Assembly (NCBI GenBank): GCA_004134985.1
Contig: REGQ01000004.1
Span: 124,001-188,000 of the forward strand
Direction of reading: 5' to 3'
Source: Paenibacillaceae bacterium
GTDB lineage: Bacteria; Bacillota; Bacilli; Paenibacillales; Paenibacillaceae
DNA length: 64,000 nt
Shown here: one piece after another, positions 35,692 to 45,404 of the stretch
Layout: the number at the start of each line of letters is the position of its first letter
How positions within the stretch are numbered: the first letter of the stretch is position 1
Notes under the pieces: generated by a model
The model's input: the letters and a program-made list of their open reading frames with translations, nothing else
What the model was told of the DNA's origin: nothing
Database searches by the model: none
Translations under genes and position numbers: made by a program

Positions 35692-37310
35692 TGCTGACCG
35701 AAATCCCGATTTTAACGCTGATTTTATGGTCACCGCTGCTAGGCGTGCTTGCGGTGCTGCTCCTTCCCGCCAAGAGCCCGCGCCTGCTGCGCACTGCGGG
35801 AATTATAGGGACGCTGCTGCCGCTCTTGCTGGCGTTTTGGCTGTTCGCGAATTATAATCCGGAGCAGGGAGGGGCGGCTTATGAGGAGCAGGCATCCTGG
35901 ATCGAAGTGCCGCTCAATAAGGAAGCCGTGCCTGTCGATGCCCCTCCGGAATTTTACACGTATAATCTGCAATTTGAATACCATCTGGGCGTTGACGGCC
36001 TTTCCTTGCCGCTGCTGCTGCTTGCTGCGCTGGTCACGGCAATGGCTGCTTTTGCATCGGTTTATATCAAAAAGCGCTGGAAAGTATTCTATGTGTGGTT
36101 TTTGCTGCTGGAAGTAGGTATGCTGGGCGTGTTCCTTGCGCGGGATCTCGTTCTATTCTTCCTCTTCTTTGAATTGACGCTGATCGCCTCTTATTTTCTG
36201 ATTGGCATTTGGGGTTCCTATAATAAAGAAAAAGCAGCGAACAAGTTGCTTATCTATAACGGTCTCGGTTCCGCATTAATGCTGATTGCGTTTGTTATCT
36301 TAATTGCCGCTGCGGGCTTCAGCTATACGGAGACGGACAGCGGGCTGCACTTTCTGATCAGCGGCAATTATGATGTTATACTCCAAAATTTGAGCGATCC
36401 GGATGCGCTTGTCCATGCAGCAGGCAGCCCGTTCTATATGTCGGCGGGATTGCAATGGGCGATTTTTATTCTGCTGCTGATTGCGTTTGGCATCAAGCTT
36501 CCGATCTTTCCGTTCCACACGTGGATGCTTAAGGTCCACCTGGAAGCGCCGCCGGCGCTGGTCATGATTCATTCGGGCGTACTGCTTAAAATGGGCGCCT
36601 ACGGTCTGCTCAAGTTCGGCGTATTCCTGTTCCCTCACCAGACAGAGCAATGGGCGGTGCTGCTTGCGGTGCTCGGGGTTATCAATATTTTGTATGGGGC
36701 GCTGCTGGCGATGAGACAGACTGAATTCAAGCTGGTGCTTGCTTACTCGTCGATGAGCCATATGGGCATTGTGCTGCTTGGCATCGCTTCGCTGGGGACG
36801 ATTGGGCTGCAGGGCGCTGTCTTCCAGCTCATCTCGCATGGACTCATATCGGCATTATTGTTCCTGATTGTCGGCAGCTTGTATGAGCGCACAGGCACGA
36901 CGAACATTGCAGAGCTTGGCGGCCTTGCGCGCGCAATGCCATTCATGTCCGGCATATTGCTGGTGGCTGGCCTGGCATCGCTGGGACTGCCCGGGCTGTC
37001 CGGATTCGTCGGTGAGCTGCTTGCGTTGCTTGGACTGTTCGCGACGATGAAATGGCTGACAGCTGTCGCTGCGCTCGGCATTATTCTAACGGCAGTATAT
37101 GTTCTGCGCGCCGTGCTGGGCATCACTTACGGGCCGATTGATGATCGCTATGCAGCGCTCGGAGATGCGCGGCTTGTGGAGAGCTTGCCGATGGTCGTAC
37201 TAACGGCCTTTATTATTCTGCTCGGTGTTTATCCGGGGATTTTGACAAATTCCATGCAGTACAGCTTCGATCTGCTGCTTAACCAATTACATGCAAGGGC
37301 GGGGGGATAG
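35691..37310 (+). CDS. nuoM: NADH-quinone oxidoreductase subunit M (antiporter-like)
   Basis: 539 residues. The opening 'PILTLILWSPLLGVLAVLLLP' and the segments 'FFLFFELTLIASYFLIGIWG' (key Glu), 'IKLPIFPFHTWMLKVHLEAP' and 'MIHSGVLLKMGAYGLLKF' are standard NuoM features. A polar, Glu- and Pro-containing loop of about 40 residues (about 60-100) precedes helix 3 and probably lies outside. ATG 35691 overlaps the nuoL stop. Confidence 0.95.
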   Translation: MLTEIPILTLILWSPLLGVLAVLLLPAKSPRLLRTAGIIGTLLPLLLAFWLFANYNPEQGGAAYEEQASWIEVPLNKEAVPVDAPPEFYTYNLQFEYHLGVDGLSLPLLLLAALVTAMAAFASVYIKKRWKVFYVWFLLLEVGMLGVFLARDLVLFFLFFELTLIASYFLIGIWGSYNKEKAANKLLIYNGLGSALMLIAFVILIAAAGFSYTETDSGLHFLISGNYDVILQNLSDPDALVHAAGSPFYMSAGLQWAIFILLLIAFGIKLPIFPFHTWMLKVHLEAPPALVMIHSGVLLKMGAYGLLKFGVFLFPHQTEQWAVLLAVLGVINILYGALLAMRQTEFKLVLAYSSMSHMGIVLLGIASLGTIGLQGAVFQLISHGLISALLFLIVGSLYERTGTTNIAELGGLARAMPFMSGILLVAGLASLGLPGLSGFVGELLALLGLFATMKWLTAVAALGIILTAVYVLRAVLGITYGPIDDRYAALGDARLVESLPMVVLTAFIILLGVYPGILTNSMQYSFDLLLNQLHARAGG

Positions 37311-37313
37311 ACC

Positions 37314-38909
37314 ATGGCATATAATGACGCAATGGGCAGGCTGACATGGCATGATTTGGCCTATCTCACACCGGAGTTGACACTGCTGATCGCCGCAATC
37401 GTTCTGGCGCTGCTTGATCTGGTGCTGCCAAGCAAGGTGAGCAGGATGTATATTGGCTGGCTCGCGCTCGCAGGACTGCTGACATCGCTCGGCTTTGTTA
37501 TTTCTTTTATGCTGGAGGCGGGCGGTTCATCCCTATCAGGCGTAGGCAGCGCAGAAGCTGGTCCGCTCATACGACTGCTCGGGGACAGTTACCGGATCGA
37601 TGGTTATGCCAATCTGCTTAAAGTCGTCATGCTCAGCGCAGCTTCGCTGATTGTGCTGATGAGTCTCGGCACCGTCCGCAACGACAGCGAGATACCGGAC
37701 AAGGGGGAGTTGTATACGCTGCTGCTGCCAGCGGTGCTCGGAGCGATGATCATGGCGTCATCAGGCGATCTGATTACAATTTTTGTCGGGATGGAACTGC
37801 TTGGCCTATCCACCTACGTACTGGTCGGCATGCGCAAAAACAACGGACCGGGCACCGGCGCTGAAGCGGGATTCAAATATGTAGTGATCGGCGGCATATC
37901 CTCTGCTTTTATTCTGTTTGGCATGTCGTATTTATACGGTGTCACCGGCTCGACGAATCTGGGTCTTATCGGCATGCGGCTCCCGGAGGCCATCGCCCAG
38001 TATAATTCGCTTGTCTATGTCGGCATATTTTTCCTCCTGGGCGGCTTGGCGATCAAAATTGCCGCTGCGCCGTTCCATGCCTGGGCACCTGATGTATATC
38101 AGGGAGCATCCATTCCGGTGGCCGCGTTTCTGGCGGTCGTATCCAAGGCTGCTGCCCTGGCCGTATTGTTCCGGATTTTCTACAACACGGTGCTGCGGGA
38201 CACCGAAGTGTTCACAGGCCAAGGCGCTTCGCTTGGCACGGATGCGTTTCTGGCTTTGAAGGTATTGGCGGCAGCTGCCATGATTGTCGGCACAACAGCT
38301 GCGCTGCGGCAGCATAACATCAAGCGGCTGCTGGCGCTGTCTGGTGTTGCGAATGCTGGCTACCTGCTGGTGCCGATCGGGATTGGGGTAGCTGGCTTCC
38401 ATTCCAGCAATATGAGTGAATGGCTGTTCTATTTCATCGCTTATGCCTTAATGAATATTGGGGCATTTGCCGTGCTGGCGGTCGTAGGGAAGGCGGCGGG
38501 TCATGAGGAGATGAGCGGGTTTGCCGGACTCTATTACCGCGCGCCATGGACGGCTGCGGGGATGCTTGTCCTGGTATTGTCGCTGGCCGGCTTGCCGGTA
38601 ACGGGGGGATTTTTCGGTAAATTGTTTATTTTGCTCGGGGCAGCCCAGATGCGTGACTACTGGCTTGTGGCCATCATGCTGGCAACCACTGTGATCTCCT
38701 ACTACTTCTACTTCTCTATTATACGGCAGATGTTCATGCGTTCGGCAGAAGGGGGCAGTGACATTCGCATCCCGGCAGCGACAGGACTGGTCATTTGGAT
38801 ATGTGTTGCAGCAACGGCAGTATTAGGGGTAACTCCGGGACCAGTACTGGAATGGATCAACAGCAATTTTAATCTTTCGGTTGATCTGTTTATCGGAGGG
38901 TTTAGGTGA
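37314..38909 (+). CDS. nuoN: NADH-quinone oxidoreductase subunit N (antiporter-like)
   Basis: 531 residues. Family segments are 'FVGMELLGLSTYVLVGMRKN' (key Glu), 'GGLAIKIAAAPFHAWAPDVYQGA', 'FLAVVSKAAALAVLFRIF' and 'RLLALSGVANAGYLL'. It is the antiporter-like subunit nearest to NuoK. Last gene of the operon, closed by a terminator at 38965. The full set here is A, B, C, D, H, I, J, K, L, M, N. Confidence 0.95.
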   Translation: MAYNDAMGRLTWHDLAYLTPELTLLIAAIVLALLDLVLPSKVSRMYIGWLALAGLLTSLGFVISFMLEAGGSSLSGVGSAEAGPLIRLLGDSYRIDGYANLLKVVMLSAASLIVLMSLGTVRNDSEIPDKGELYTLLLPAVLGAMIMASSGDLITIFVGMELLGLSTYVLVGMRKNNGPGTGAEAGFKYVVIGGISSAFILFGMSYLYGVTGSTNLGLIGMRLPEAIAQYNSLVYVGIFFLLGGLAIKIAAAPFHAWAPDVYQGASIPVAAFLAVVSKAAALAVLFRIFYNTVLRDTEVFTGQGASLGTDAFLALKVLAAAAMIVGTTAALRQHNIKRLLALSGVANAGYLLVPIGIGVAGFHSSNMSEWLFYFIAYALMNIGAFAVLAVVGKAAGHEEMSGFAGLYYRAPWTAAGMLVLVLSLAGLPVTGGFFGKLFILLGAAQMRDYWLVAIMLATTVISYYFYFSIIRQMFMRSAEGGSDIRIPAATGLVIWICVAATAVLGVTPGPVLEWINSNFNLSVDLFIGGFR

Positions 38910-38964
38910 GGCATTATTACCCGGATTATATGGGTGGCAACAGGATAGGGGACAATAATTTACC

Positions 38965-38994
38965 AGCTGTCAGGGATACCTGACAGCTTTATTT
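38965..38994 (+). terminator. Terminator of the nuo operon
   Basis: AGCTGTCAGG (38965-38974) and CCTGACAGCT (38979-38988) form a perfect 10-bp stem with loop GATA, then TTATTT. Confidence 0.9.
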
Positions 38995-39184
38995 ATGAGA
39001 ATTCTGAAGTAAGATTAATATACAACGCAAGCGTAAAACCGTATAATAGAATGAGCAACTTCACGCTCAGCTTTAACAGACTATGAAAAACGTCGATTTG
39101 CGCGGTCTTTTGTCATAAAATGAAACTAACATTCTAGTTTTTGTCTAGTTGCTTCCCCTAAAATGAACATTAAAGGCCTATACT

Positions 39185-42115
39185 ATGATAAATAGAAAAT
39201 ATTCCGCGTCATTCAGGAAATTAAAACAGCGAACAAGGGCGGCTTTCTCCAGAGAAGCCCCCTCTTTCAGATGTCTCGTTCTGCTGCTGTTGTTCTGTCT
39301 TTTCATACTGCCTTTGCAGAACATGCAAGCTGCTGGAATGGTGCATGGTAAAGTTAATCCAGATGGGCAAGTCAGTCCGTTGACTGAATCTTCAGACCCG
39401 GACGAACCGCGCAGTTGGCTGTTGAAATGGCGGGACCCTGCAGCGGCAGTTGCGCTGCCGGACACCGAAGTGTTGAAGCGCCAGCCAGCAGCGGCGGTTG
39501 AGGTTATCAGGCCTGTCGAAGGCGCAGACACAGAACAGTGGCTTAAACGGCTGAGCGGTCTGCCAGAGGTGGAATACGTCCAGCAGAATGGACGGGTCCA
39601 GGTGCTAACTGCCAATGTGAAGCCGTCTGTTAAAGTGCGTCCGAATGATCCTGAGTTGTCCAAGCAATCGTATCTTGAACAAATTGGCGCAAAGCGGGCC
39701 TGGGAGAAGATTACTCCTGAGACCGATATGAAGATCGCTCTTGTCGACACCGGAATTGATCTCAAACATCCTGATTTGAAGGACAACCTTGTTGAGGGAA
39801 CCAATCTGGTTCGTCCAGGGAGAAGTCCACAGGACGACAATGGACATGGTACGAATGTTGCCGGTGTTATTGCGGCGGCGGGCAATAATGGCGAAGGCGT
39901 AGCAGGCATACTTTGGAAAGCCAAGCTAATGCCCGTCAAGGCGCTCGATTCCGATGGTTTTGGCGATGAAGACCAGCTTGGCGAAGGGGTGCTTTACGCG
40001 GTAAAGCACGGCGCCAAAATTGTGGTGCTCGCTGTCGGGTTGTACCGGGAATCGCCTTATATGCGCGATATTGTCAAGTATGCTGAAAGCAACGGCGTAC
40101 TGCTCGTTGCCGCGACAGGCAATGATGGGGAGAAATATGGCTCCAAGATAGCTGTGAAATATCCGGCCGGTTATCCGACCGTATTGGCAGTAGCGGGTGC
40201 GAGCTCGGACAATAAGCCGGTGAAACGTTCCAACAGCGGTTCCGAGGTGGATATTGCTGCCGCCTGGACAGTATATACGACCAAGCTTGGCGGCGGTTAC
40301 GGCAGGGAAGAGGGCACTTCAATGGCAGCGCCGCAGGCGGCTGCTGCAGCAGCGCTGGTCTGGCTTAAATATCCGTCGCTGAAGCCTTTTCAGATCAGGG
40401 AGATCCTTCGCCAATCGGCCAAGGACATCGGTCCCAAGGGATGGGATGAAGCGACGGGCTACGGCCTGCTTCAGATTGACGCGGCGCTGACGGACAAGTA
40501 CAGCGCCGATGCGAATGAACCGAATAATACCCGGGCAGCATCAACCGTGTTTCCGCTGAACTCGCGCATTGCCGGCCAGCTTGCCGGCGGCGCGGATAAG
40601 GACTGGTTTGTGCTGGACGTCCCGTATGATGGCATGCTTTCCATTCACTTTCAAGGACTGGTGTCCCCAGGCAGCCCAATGCCGCCTGTAATGCTTACGC
40701 ATTACACGGCAACGAAGAAGCATAGCGCAATTGGGGTGAAGATCGGCAGCAAAACAATTGAATGGCCGGTTTCCAAAGGGAAAAATTACATCGAGCTTCG
40801 GTTAAACGATCAAAAGTATGAAGGTCTGCTGCCTTATTTGCTGACTGCTGAATTTACAATCGCTCCGGATGACTTCGAGCCAAATGATAAAATTAGTCAG
40901 GCATCCACGCTCGCGCCGCGCAGCCAGACGATAACCGGCAACTTCCACCAGACTGGAGACCAGGACTGGTTTGTGATGACTTTCACGCAAGGCGGTATTC
41001 TGAATGTGGAGATGTCGACAGATTCGGTGCGCATTGATCCGGCATTTGCGATTGGACGGGCTGGCGAGCCGATGAAAGAGGTGGATGCCGGCCGGGAAAG
41101 CGAGACAGAGAAGTCGCAGCCGATCACAATTACACCAGGCAAGTATTACATTAGAGCGTATAATGCCGTATCCGGCAAGGCAAGTCCGGTGATGGCAGAA
41201 TATAAATTAAAATTTGATTTCCTGATGGTTTATGATGATCCGAATGAGCCGAATGATAAACTGTATGAGGCGACTTCAATGCGCCTTGGCGGCGACTATG
41301 TTGGTGTCATTAACAAGGCTGATGATGTGGACTGGTTCCAGATCCGGCTCAATAATGAAAGCATTGTTAACATGAAGCTTGATGACGTACCGAAAGACCG
41401 CAAGATGAAGCTGGAGGTTTACGACAAAAAGCAGAAGCTGCTCTTTGATATCGCAGCTGCCAAGGGCCATACAACAGCAACAACCAACCGCAAGCTTGCT
41501 GCGGGCGTCTATTATATTAAGTTGACTTCAGACAAGCCGTTCACTGATCAGTATTACCATTTCAGCGTCCATGCGGACCCGATTATTGCAGGTTTCCGTG
41601 ACATACAGGGTCATTGGGCGCAGAACGCAATTGCCGGAATGGCGGACAAGAAATTAATCAGCGGTTATGGAGAGTACCGGTTCGCACCGGATCGTCCCAT
41701 TACCCGAGCCGAGGCAGTCAGCATATTGACGAAAGCCTTCGGCAGCAAAGCCAGCAATTCATCTCCGAAGTTATCGTTCAATGATGTGAAAGCCAGCCAT
41801 TGGGCGCGCAATGCAATTGCATCTGCGGTAAGCCAGGAGTGGGTGAAGGGCTATCCTGACGGGAAGTTTGCACCTGACCGTCCGATTACCCGGGCAGAAA
41901 TGGCCACGATGTTCGGAGCCGCCAACGAGGTCAAAGGTATCGCCTCGGTAACTGCGCCTTTCATTGATGTCAAGGCCGACAACTGGGCAGCGCCAATGCT
42001 GCACGGCTTGAAGAAGACTGGCTGGATCGGCGGCTATCCGGACAATTCATTCAAACCGAATCGCAATGCGAGCCGTGCTGAATTTGCCGCACTTGTGTTC
42101 CGGGCGATTTATTAA
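39185..42115 (+). CDS. Secreted subtilisin-like (S8) protease with PPC repeats and SLH anchor
   Basis: 976 residues. A basic N-terminus and hydrophobic segment (about 28-47, 'FRCLVLLLLFCLFILPL') form a long signal peptide, followed by a propeptide region. The catalytic triad is Asp188 (VDTGIDLKHPDL), His221 (DNGHGTNVAGV) and Ser379 (EGTSMAAPQ). After the protease domain come three pre-peptidase C-terminal (PPC-like) beta domains at about 442-540, 560-665 and 675-775, each opening with an 'EPN(N/D)' and containing 'DWF'. Three SLH domains end the protein (about 802-860, 864-915, 925-976). It is most likely displayed on the wall through pyruvylated polymer. The ribosome site is weak (AAAGG at 39172) and no clear promoter was found. 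Confidence 0.92.
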   Translation: MINRKYSASFRKLKQRTRAAFSREAPSFRCLVLLLLFCLFILPLQNMQAAGMVHGKVNPDGQVSPLTESSDPDEPRSWLLKWRDPAAAVALPDTEVLKRQPAAAVEVIRPVEGADTEQWLKRLSGLPEVEYVQQNGRVQVLTANVKPSVKVRPNDPELSKQSYLEQIGAKRAWEKITPETDMKIALVDTGIDLKHPDLKDNLVEGTNLVRPGRSPQDDNGHGTNVAGVIAAAGNNGEGVAGILWKAKLMPVKALDSDGFGDEDQLGEGVLYAVKHGAKIVVLAVGLYRESPYMRDIVKYAESNGVLLVAATGNDGEKYGSKIAVKYPAGYPTVLAVAGASSDNKPVKRSNSGSEVDIAAAWTVYTTKLGGGYGREEGTSMAAPQAAAAAALVWLKYPSLKPFQIREILRQSAKDIGPKGWDEATGYGLLQIDAALTDKYSADANEPNNTRAASTVFPLNSRIAGQLAGGADKDWFVLDVPYDGMLSIHFQGLVSPGSPMPPVMLTHYTATKKHSAIGVKIGSKTIEWPVSKGKNYIELRLNDQKYEGLLPYLLTAEFTIAPDDFEPNDKISQASTLAPRSQTITGNFHQTGDQDWFVMTFTQGGILNVEMSTDSVRIDPAFAIGRAGEPMKEVDAGRESETEKSQPITITPGKYYIRAYNAVSGKASPVMAEYKLKFDFLMVYDDPNEPNDKLYEATSMRLGGDYVGVINKADDVDWFQIRLNNESIVNMKLDDVPKDRKMKLEVYDKKQKLLFDIAAAKGHTTATTNRKLAAGVYYIKLTSDKPFTDQYYHFSVHADPIIAGFRDIQGHWAQNAIAGMADKKLISGYGEYRFAPDRPITRAEAVSILTKAFGSKASNSSPKLSFNDVKASHWARNAIASAVSQEWVKGYPDGKFAPDRPITRAEMATMFGAANEVKGIASVTAPFIDVKADNWAAPMLHGLKKTGWIGGYPDNSFKPNRNASRAEFAALVFRAIY

Positions 42116-42133
42116 GAAACAAGAAGGGAATGA

Positions 42134-42388
42134 ATGGCGTCTATGCAATCGATCACGAACGCGGCAGGCATGAGCGGGCTGCTGTCCATTGTCGTAACAC
42201 TGTTAAGTATTACATTTGCCTGGTATATTATTCAGGAAATCAAAATGGATAGTTTTGTCAAGCGTCCGAAAAGCCCGCAGGCACGTATGCTGCAATTGCT
42301 GTTGTCGGTTGTGCTCGGTCACGGATTTGCGCGATTTATTCTAGATTACATGGATTGGACCAGAATGTTGCGCTGGCTTGTAGAATAA
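42134..42388 (+). CDS. DUF1146 small membrane protein (YwzB-like)
   Basis: 84 residues with two hydrophobic helices ('GLLSIVVTLLSITFAWYIIQ' and 'MLQLLLSVVLGHGFARFILDYM') separated by a basic loop. The pattern 'ALQ..KlD.f.k.pk.pqar.L..ll.i.lG..vs.FflDY' is that of the DUF1146/YwzB family, which lies between atpC and murA in B. subtilis. Its function is unknown. AAGAAGGGAATG precedes ATG 42134; it starts 18 bases after the protease gene and could be cotranscribed with it, although the family context links it rather to murA. Confidence 0.85.
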   Translation: MASMQSITNAAGMSGLLSIVVTLLSITFAWYIIQEIKMDSFVKRPKSPQARMLQLLLSVVLGHGFARFILDYMDWTRMLRWLVE

Positions 42389-42428
42389 GCTGCTTAAAAA
42401 AAGCGAACAATGGGTAATGAAATAATGC

Positions 42429-42458
42429 TTGTCGATTAGTGATGGAAAATGTTATGAT
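42429..42458 (+). promoter_or_regulatory. Candidate sigma-A promoter of murA
   Basis: TTGTCG (42429-42434), 18 bases, TATGAT (42453-42458). This leaves a leader of about 175 bases before murA, in which I recognised no riboswitch. Confidence 0.5.
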
Positions 42459-42640
42459 GGAGTTTGTGGTTACCGGTAAAAGGTGACATATTTTCTGAAA
42501 GATAACATACGTACTCTTACCCTTAATATAAGCTTATCTTTCATCGCGATTTACTCTGACTTAACGGATTGCAAGCCATGACAAAGCCGTTTGGACTGAA
42601 AATAAAAGTTGAAATCGCAGCGCGCGGGGGGAAAATAATA

Positions 42641-44104
42641 ATGAGCAAAATAATCGTCCGCGGTGGTCAAAGATTATCGGGAAATGTTCGGGTAAGCGGC
42701 GCTAAAAACTCCGTGCTCCCGATCCTTGCAGCCTCTTTGCTGGCAACGGAAGGAGAAAGCCTGATTCATGACGTGCCTCTACTCGATGATGTTATAAATA
42801 TTCACAAAGTTCTGGCTTCACTGGGCGCCAAGATTTCTTACAAAAGTGAAGTGATGCGTGTAGACGCGTCTGGACTTTCATCCGTTGAAGCGCCGTATGA
42901 TCTTGTACGCAAAATGCGTGCTTCGTTTCTGGTGATGGGACCTTTGCTTGCCCGTCTCGGCCATGCTCGAATTTCTTTGCCGGGCGGCTGCGCAATTGGG
43001 ACGCGCCCAATTGACCAACACTTGAAAGGCTTTGAAGCGATGGGAGCCGAAATCAATTTGGGTCAGGGCTATATCGAAGCCAAGACGAGCGGCAAGCTGA
43101 AAGGCGCCAAAATTTATCTCGATGTGGCAAGTGTTGGAGCCACAGAAAATATTATGATGGCAGCCGCGCTGGCAACGGGAACAACAACGATTGAAAATGC
43201 GGCCAAAGAACCGGAAATCGTCGATTTGGCCAACTATTTGAATGCGATGGGAGCCATTGTCCGCGGAGCGGGCACTGACCTTATTCGCATCGAAGGCGTT
43301 GAGCGTCTGACAGGTGTCGCGCATACGGTTATTCCCGACCGCGTGGAAGCCGGAACTTACATAATCGCTGCAGCCATCACTGGCGGCGACGTCTATGTGG
43401 AAGGTGCGATTGCGGATCATCTTGCCCCGGTTATTTCCAAGCTTGAGGAAATGGGTGTCGAAATTATCGAGGATGAGAACGGACTGCGGGTTATTGCTAA
43501 CGAGCCGCTGAGAGCGGTCGATGTCAAAACCTTGCCTTATCCGGGTTTCCCAACCGACATGCAGTCACAGATGATGGCGCTGCTAATGGTTTCCGAAGGC
43601 ACTAGCATTGTAACGGAAACAGTGTTTGAAAACCGCTTCATGCATGTTGAAGAATTTAGAAAGCTGCAAGGCCAGATTAAAGTGGAAGGCCGGAGCGCAG
43701 TTATTAGCGGCAACGTTCCGCTTAGCGGGGCGAAGGTGTGTGCTACTGATCTGCGGGCCGGAGCCGCATTAGTCTGTGCGGCATTGCGTGCGGAAGGCGA
43801 GTCCGAAATTACCGGCGTGCATCATATTGACCGCGGCTATGTGAACCTGATGGCCAAGCTGCAAGGATTGGGCGCCGATATTCACCGCGAGGACGAGCCA
43901 GAGCTTCGTACGGAAGCTGGACAGCGTGCGGAAGAACAACTGCCGGCAGCTGCGGCAGTCGTGACTGTCAGTGAACCGAAGGTGCCCGCAGTTGGGAACG
44001 AGCCAGTGGTAGCGGCACACAGCCAGGCGGAGACGACAACGAGCTACAAGCAGCAGCGCGATTCGGAAGTAAAAGTGTTGAAAGTACAGCCAACCTGGGC
44101 ATAA
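42641..44104 (+). CDS. murA: UDP-N-acetylglucosamine 1-carboxyvinyltransferase with C-terminal extension
   Basis: 487 residues from ATG 42641 ([23 protein letters not shown]) after GGGGGGA; ATG 42569 has no ribosome site. The catalytic cysteine is Cys117 in [11 protein letters not shown], the residue attacked by fosfomycin; '[13 protein letters not shown]' and '[16 protein letters not shown]' are conserved. It transfers enolpyruvate to UDP-GlcNAc, the first committed step of peptidoglycan synthesis. The enolpyruvyl-transferase core ends near residue 425. About 60 further residues, rich in Ala, Val, Glu, Gln and Thr, have no counterpart in the 436-residue B. subtilis MurAA and look disordered. 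A strong terminator follows. Confidence 0.95.
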   Translation: MSKIIVRGGQRLSGNVRVSGAKNSVLPILAASLLATEGESLIHDVPLLDDVINIHKVLASLGAKISYKSEVMRVDASGLSSVEAPYDLVRKMRASFLVMGPLLARLGHARISLPGGCAIGTRPIDQHLKGFEAMGAEINLGQGYIEAKTSGKLKGAKIYLDVASVGATENIMMAAALATGTTTIENAAKEPEIVDLANYLNAMGAIVRGAGTDLIRIEGVERLTGVAHTVIPDRVEAGTYIIAAAITGGDVYVEGAIADHLAPVISKLEEMGVEIIEDENGLRVIANEPLRAVDVKTLPYPGFPTDMQSQMMALLMVSEGTSIVTETVFENRFMHVEEFRKLQGQIKVEGRSAVISGNVPLSGAKVCATDLRAGAALVCAALRAEGESEITGVHHIDRGYVNLMAKLQGLGADIHREDEPELRTEAGQRAEEQLPAAAAVVTVSEPKVPAVGNEPVVAAHSQAETTTSYKQQRDSEVKVLKVQPTWA

Positions 44105-44123
44105 GCTGAATCGAATAAAGTCG

Positions 44124-44158
44124 AAGAACAGACATCGGTCTGTTCTTTTTCTTTTTTT
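44124..44158 (+). terminator. Terminator after murA
   Basis: AAGAACAGAC (44124-44133) and GTCTGTTCTT (44138-44147) form a perfect 10-bp stem with loop ATCG, then two T-runs. Confidence 0.95.
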
Positions 44159-44204
44159 CGCCTCATATCACCGCTCTCGTGGGACGAGCCAGGCTCGTTC
44201 TATC

Positions 44205-44226
44205 CTATCATTGCAGTTCATAGAAT
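44205..44226 (+). promoter_or_regulatory. Possible sigma-E -10 element of spoIID
   Basis: CATAGAAT at 44219-44226 differs at one position from the sigma-E -10 pattern CATACAnT. The -35 region (CTATCC around 44200) is a poor match. spoIID is a mother-cell sigma-E gene in B. subtilis. Confidence 0.4.
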
Positions 44227-44270
44227 AAATTATCAACAACAGGCAATAGAAGGAAAGAGGGTTGATAATA

Positions 44271-45338
44271 ATGAACAGCAGGGCATGGTGGGTGGCGTTC
44301 GGATGCGGAATGGCTGTCATTCTCTGCCTCGCGCCCATAATCATGCAGCAATCGGGAGCAGCAAGCGAGCGATATGACAGTAATGTGCTAGAAGCGATAG
44401 GAGACCAGCATGGCAGCAGCAGTCAGGCAGGCGGGGGGAAGGGGATGCCTTCCTCGAACGGTTCTGCATCTCCAACAGCAAGCAGCGATGCAGCAGATAA
44501 AGCCTCACAGGCTGCGTTGGCAGGTGCAGGCCAGCTGTTGATCGATGTCTATCTTTCAGAGGAAGAGCGGACGGAGCGCGTTCCGCTGGAGCTGTATGTG
44601 CGCGGGGTGCTCGCCGCGGAGATGCCGATTGAATTTGAATTGGAGGCGCTCAAGGCGCAGGCCATTGCCGCCCGAACCTATATTATGAAACATAGAGGCA
44701 GAGAGATTACCGATACACAGCAGCATCAAGTCTATCTATCTATGGAGAAACTGCTTGATTATTGGCCGGAGGAGACGGCTCAAGCGAATTTGGATAAGCT
44801 GGCGCGCGCAGTAGAGGAAACGAAAGGCCAGGTTATTACGTATAAAGGGGAACCGATCGACGCATCCTTCTTCTCTACAAGCAATGGCTTCACTGAAAAC
44901 TCGGAGGATTACTGGGGGAACGAGCTTCCTTATTTGCGAAGTGTGGCAAGCCCATGGGACAAGGCGTTGTCTCCCAAGTATGAGCAGCAGACGACGATGA
45001 AACTGACGGACTTTAACAAGAAGCTGGGTATCGGTAAACAGGGCAATAAGGATATCCAGGTGCTGGACCGAACGCCAGGCCATCGGATCAAGAGCATCTC
45101 TATTGGCGGGAAAGTGTTCAGCGGCCGAGAAATCAGAGAGCGTCTTGAGCTGGCATCAAGCCAGTTTGCTATTCAAATTAAAGGCAAAGAAGCCATTATA
45201 ACGACCTATGGCTATGGACATGGCGTGGGAATGAGCCAATGGGGAGCCAACGGTATGGCGATGGAAGGGAACGCAGCGGAGCAGATTTTGAAACACTACT
45301 ATACTGGCATCACTATCGAACAAGTTTCGAATCTTTAA
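44271..45338 (+). CDS. spoIID: Stage II sporulation protein D (SpoIID)
   Basis: 355 residues from ATG 44271, ten bases after AAAGAGG; TTG 44262 is too close to that site. N-terminal membrane anchor ('WWVAFGCGMAVILCLAPIIM'), then a Ser/Gly/Ala-rich spacer (about 45-85), then the SpoIID domain. 'VRGVLAAEMPIEFELEALKAQAIAARTY' contains the catalytic glutamate, and 'YGYGHGVGMSQWGANGMA' is the C-terminal hallmark. SpoIID is a lytic transglycosylase of the DMP machine that drives mother-cell membrane migration during engulfment. Confidence 0.96.
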   Translation: MNSRAWWVAFGCGMAVILCLAPIIMQQSGAASERYDSNVLEAIGDQHGSSSQAGGGKGMPSSNGSASPTASSDAADKASQAALAGAGQLLIDVYLSEEERTERVPLELYVRGVLAAEMPIEFELEALKAQAIAARTYIMKHRGREITDTQQHQVYLSMEKLLDYWPEETAQANLDKLARAVEETKGQVITYKGEPIDASFFSTSNGFTENSEDYWGNELPYLRSVASPWDKALSPKYEQQTTMKLTDFNKKLGIGKQGNKDIQVLDRTPGHRIKSISIGGKVFSGREIRERLELASSQFAIQIKGKEAIITTYGYGHGVGMSQWGANGMAMEGNAAEQILKHYYTGITIEQVSNL

Positions 45339-45356
45339 AATTAGCAATCACCTCAC

Positions 45357-45385
45357 GTATAAAAGAGAAGCTTCTGGCAACAATG
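45357..45385 (+). promoter_or_regulatory. Candidate sigma-F promoter of spoIIQ
   Basis: GTATA (45357-45361), 14 bases, GGCAACAATG (45376-45385), close to GywTA-N15-GgnrAnAnTw with one mismatch at the last position. spoIIQ is a forespore sigma-F gene in B. subtilis. Confidence 0.5.
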
Positions 45386-45404
45386 GCTAGTGAGGTGATG
45401 AAAG

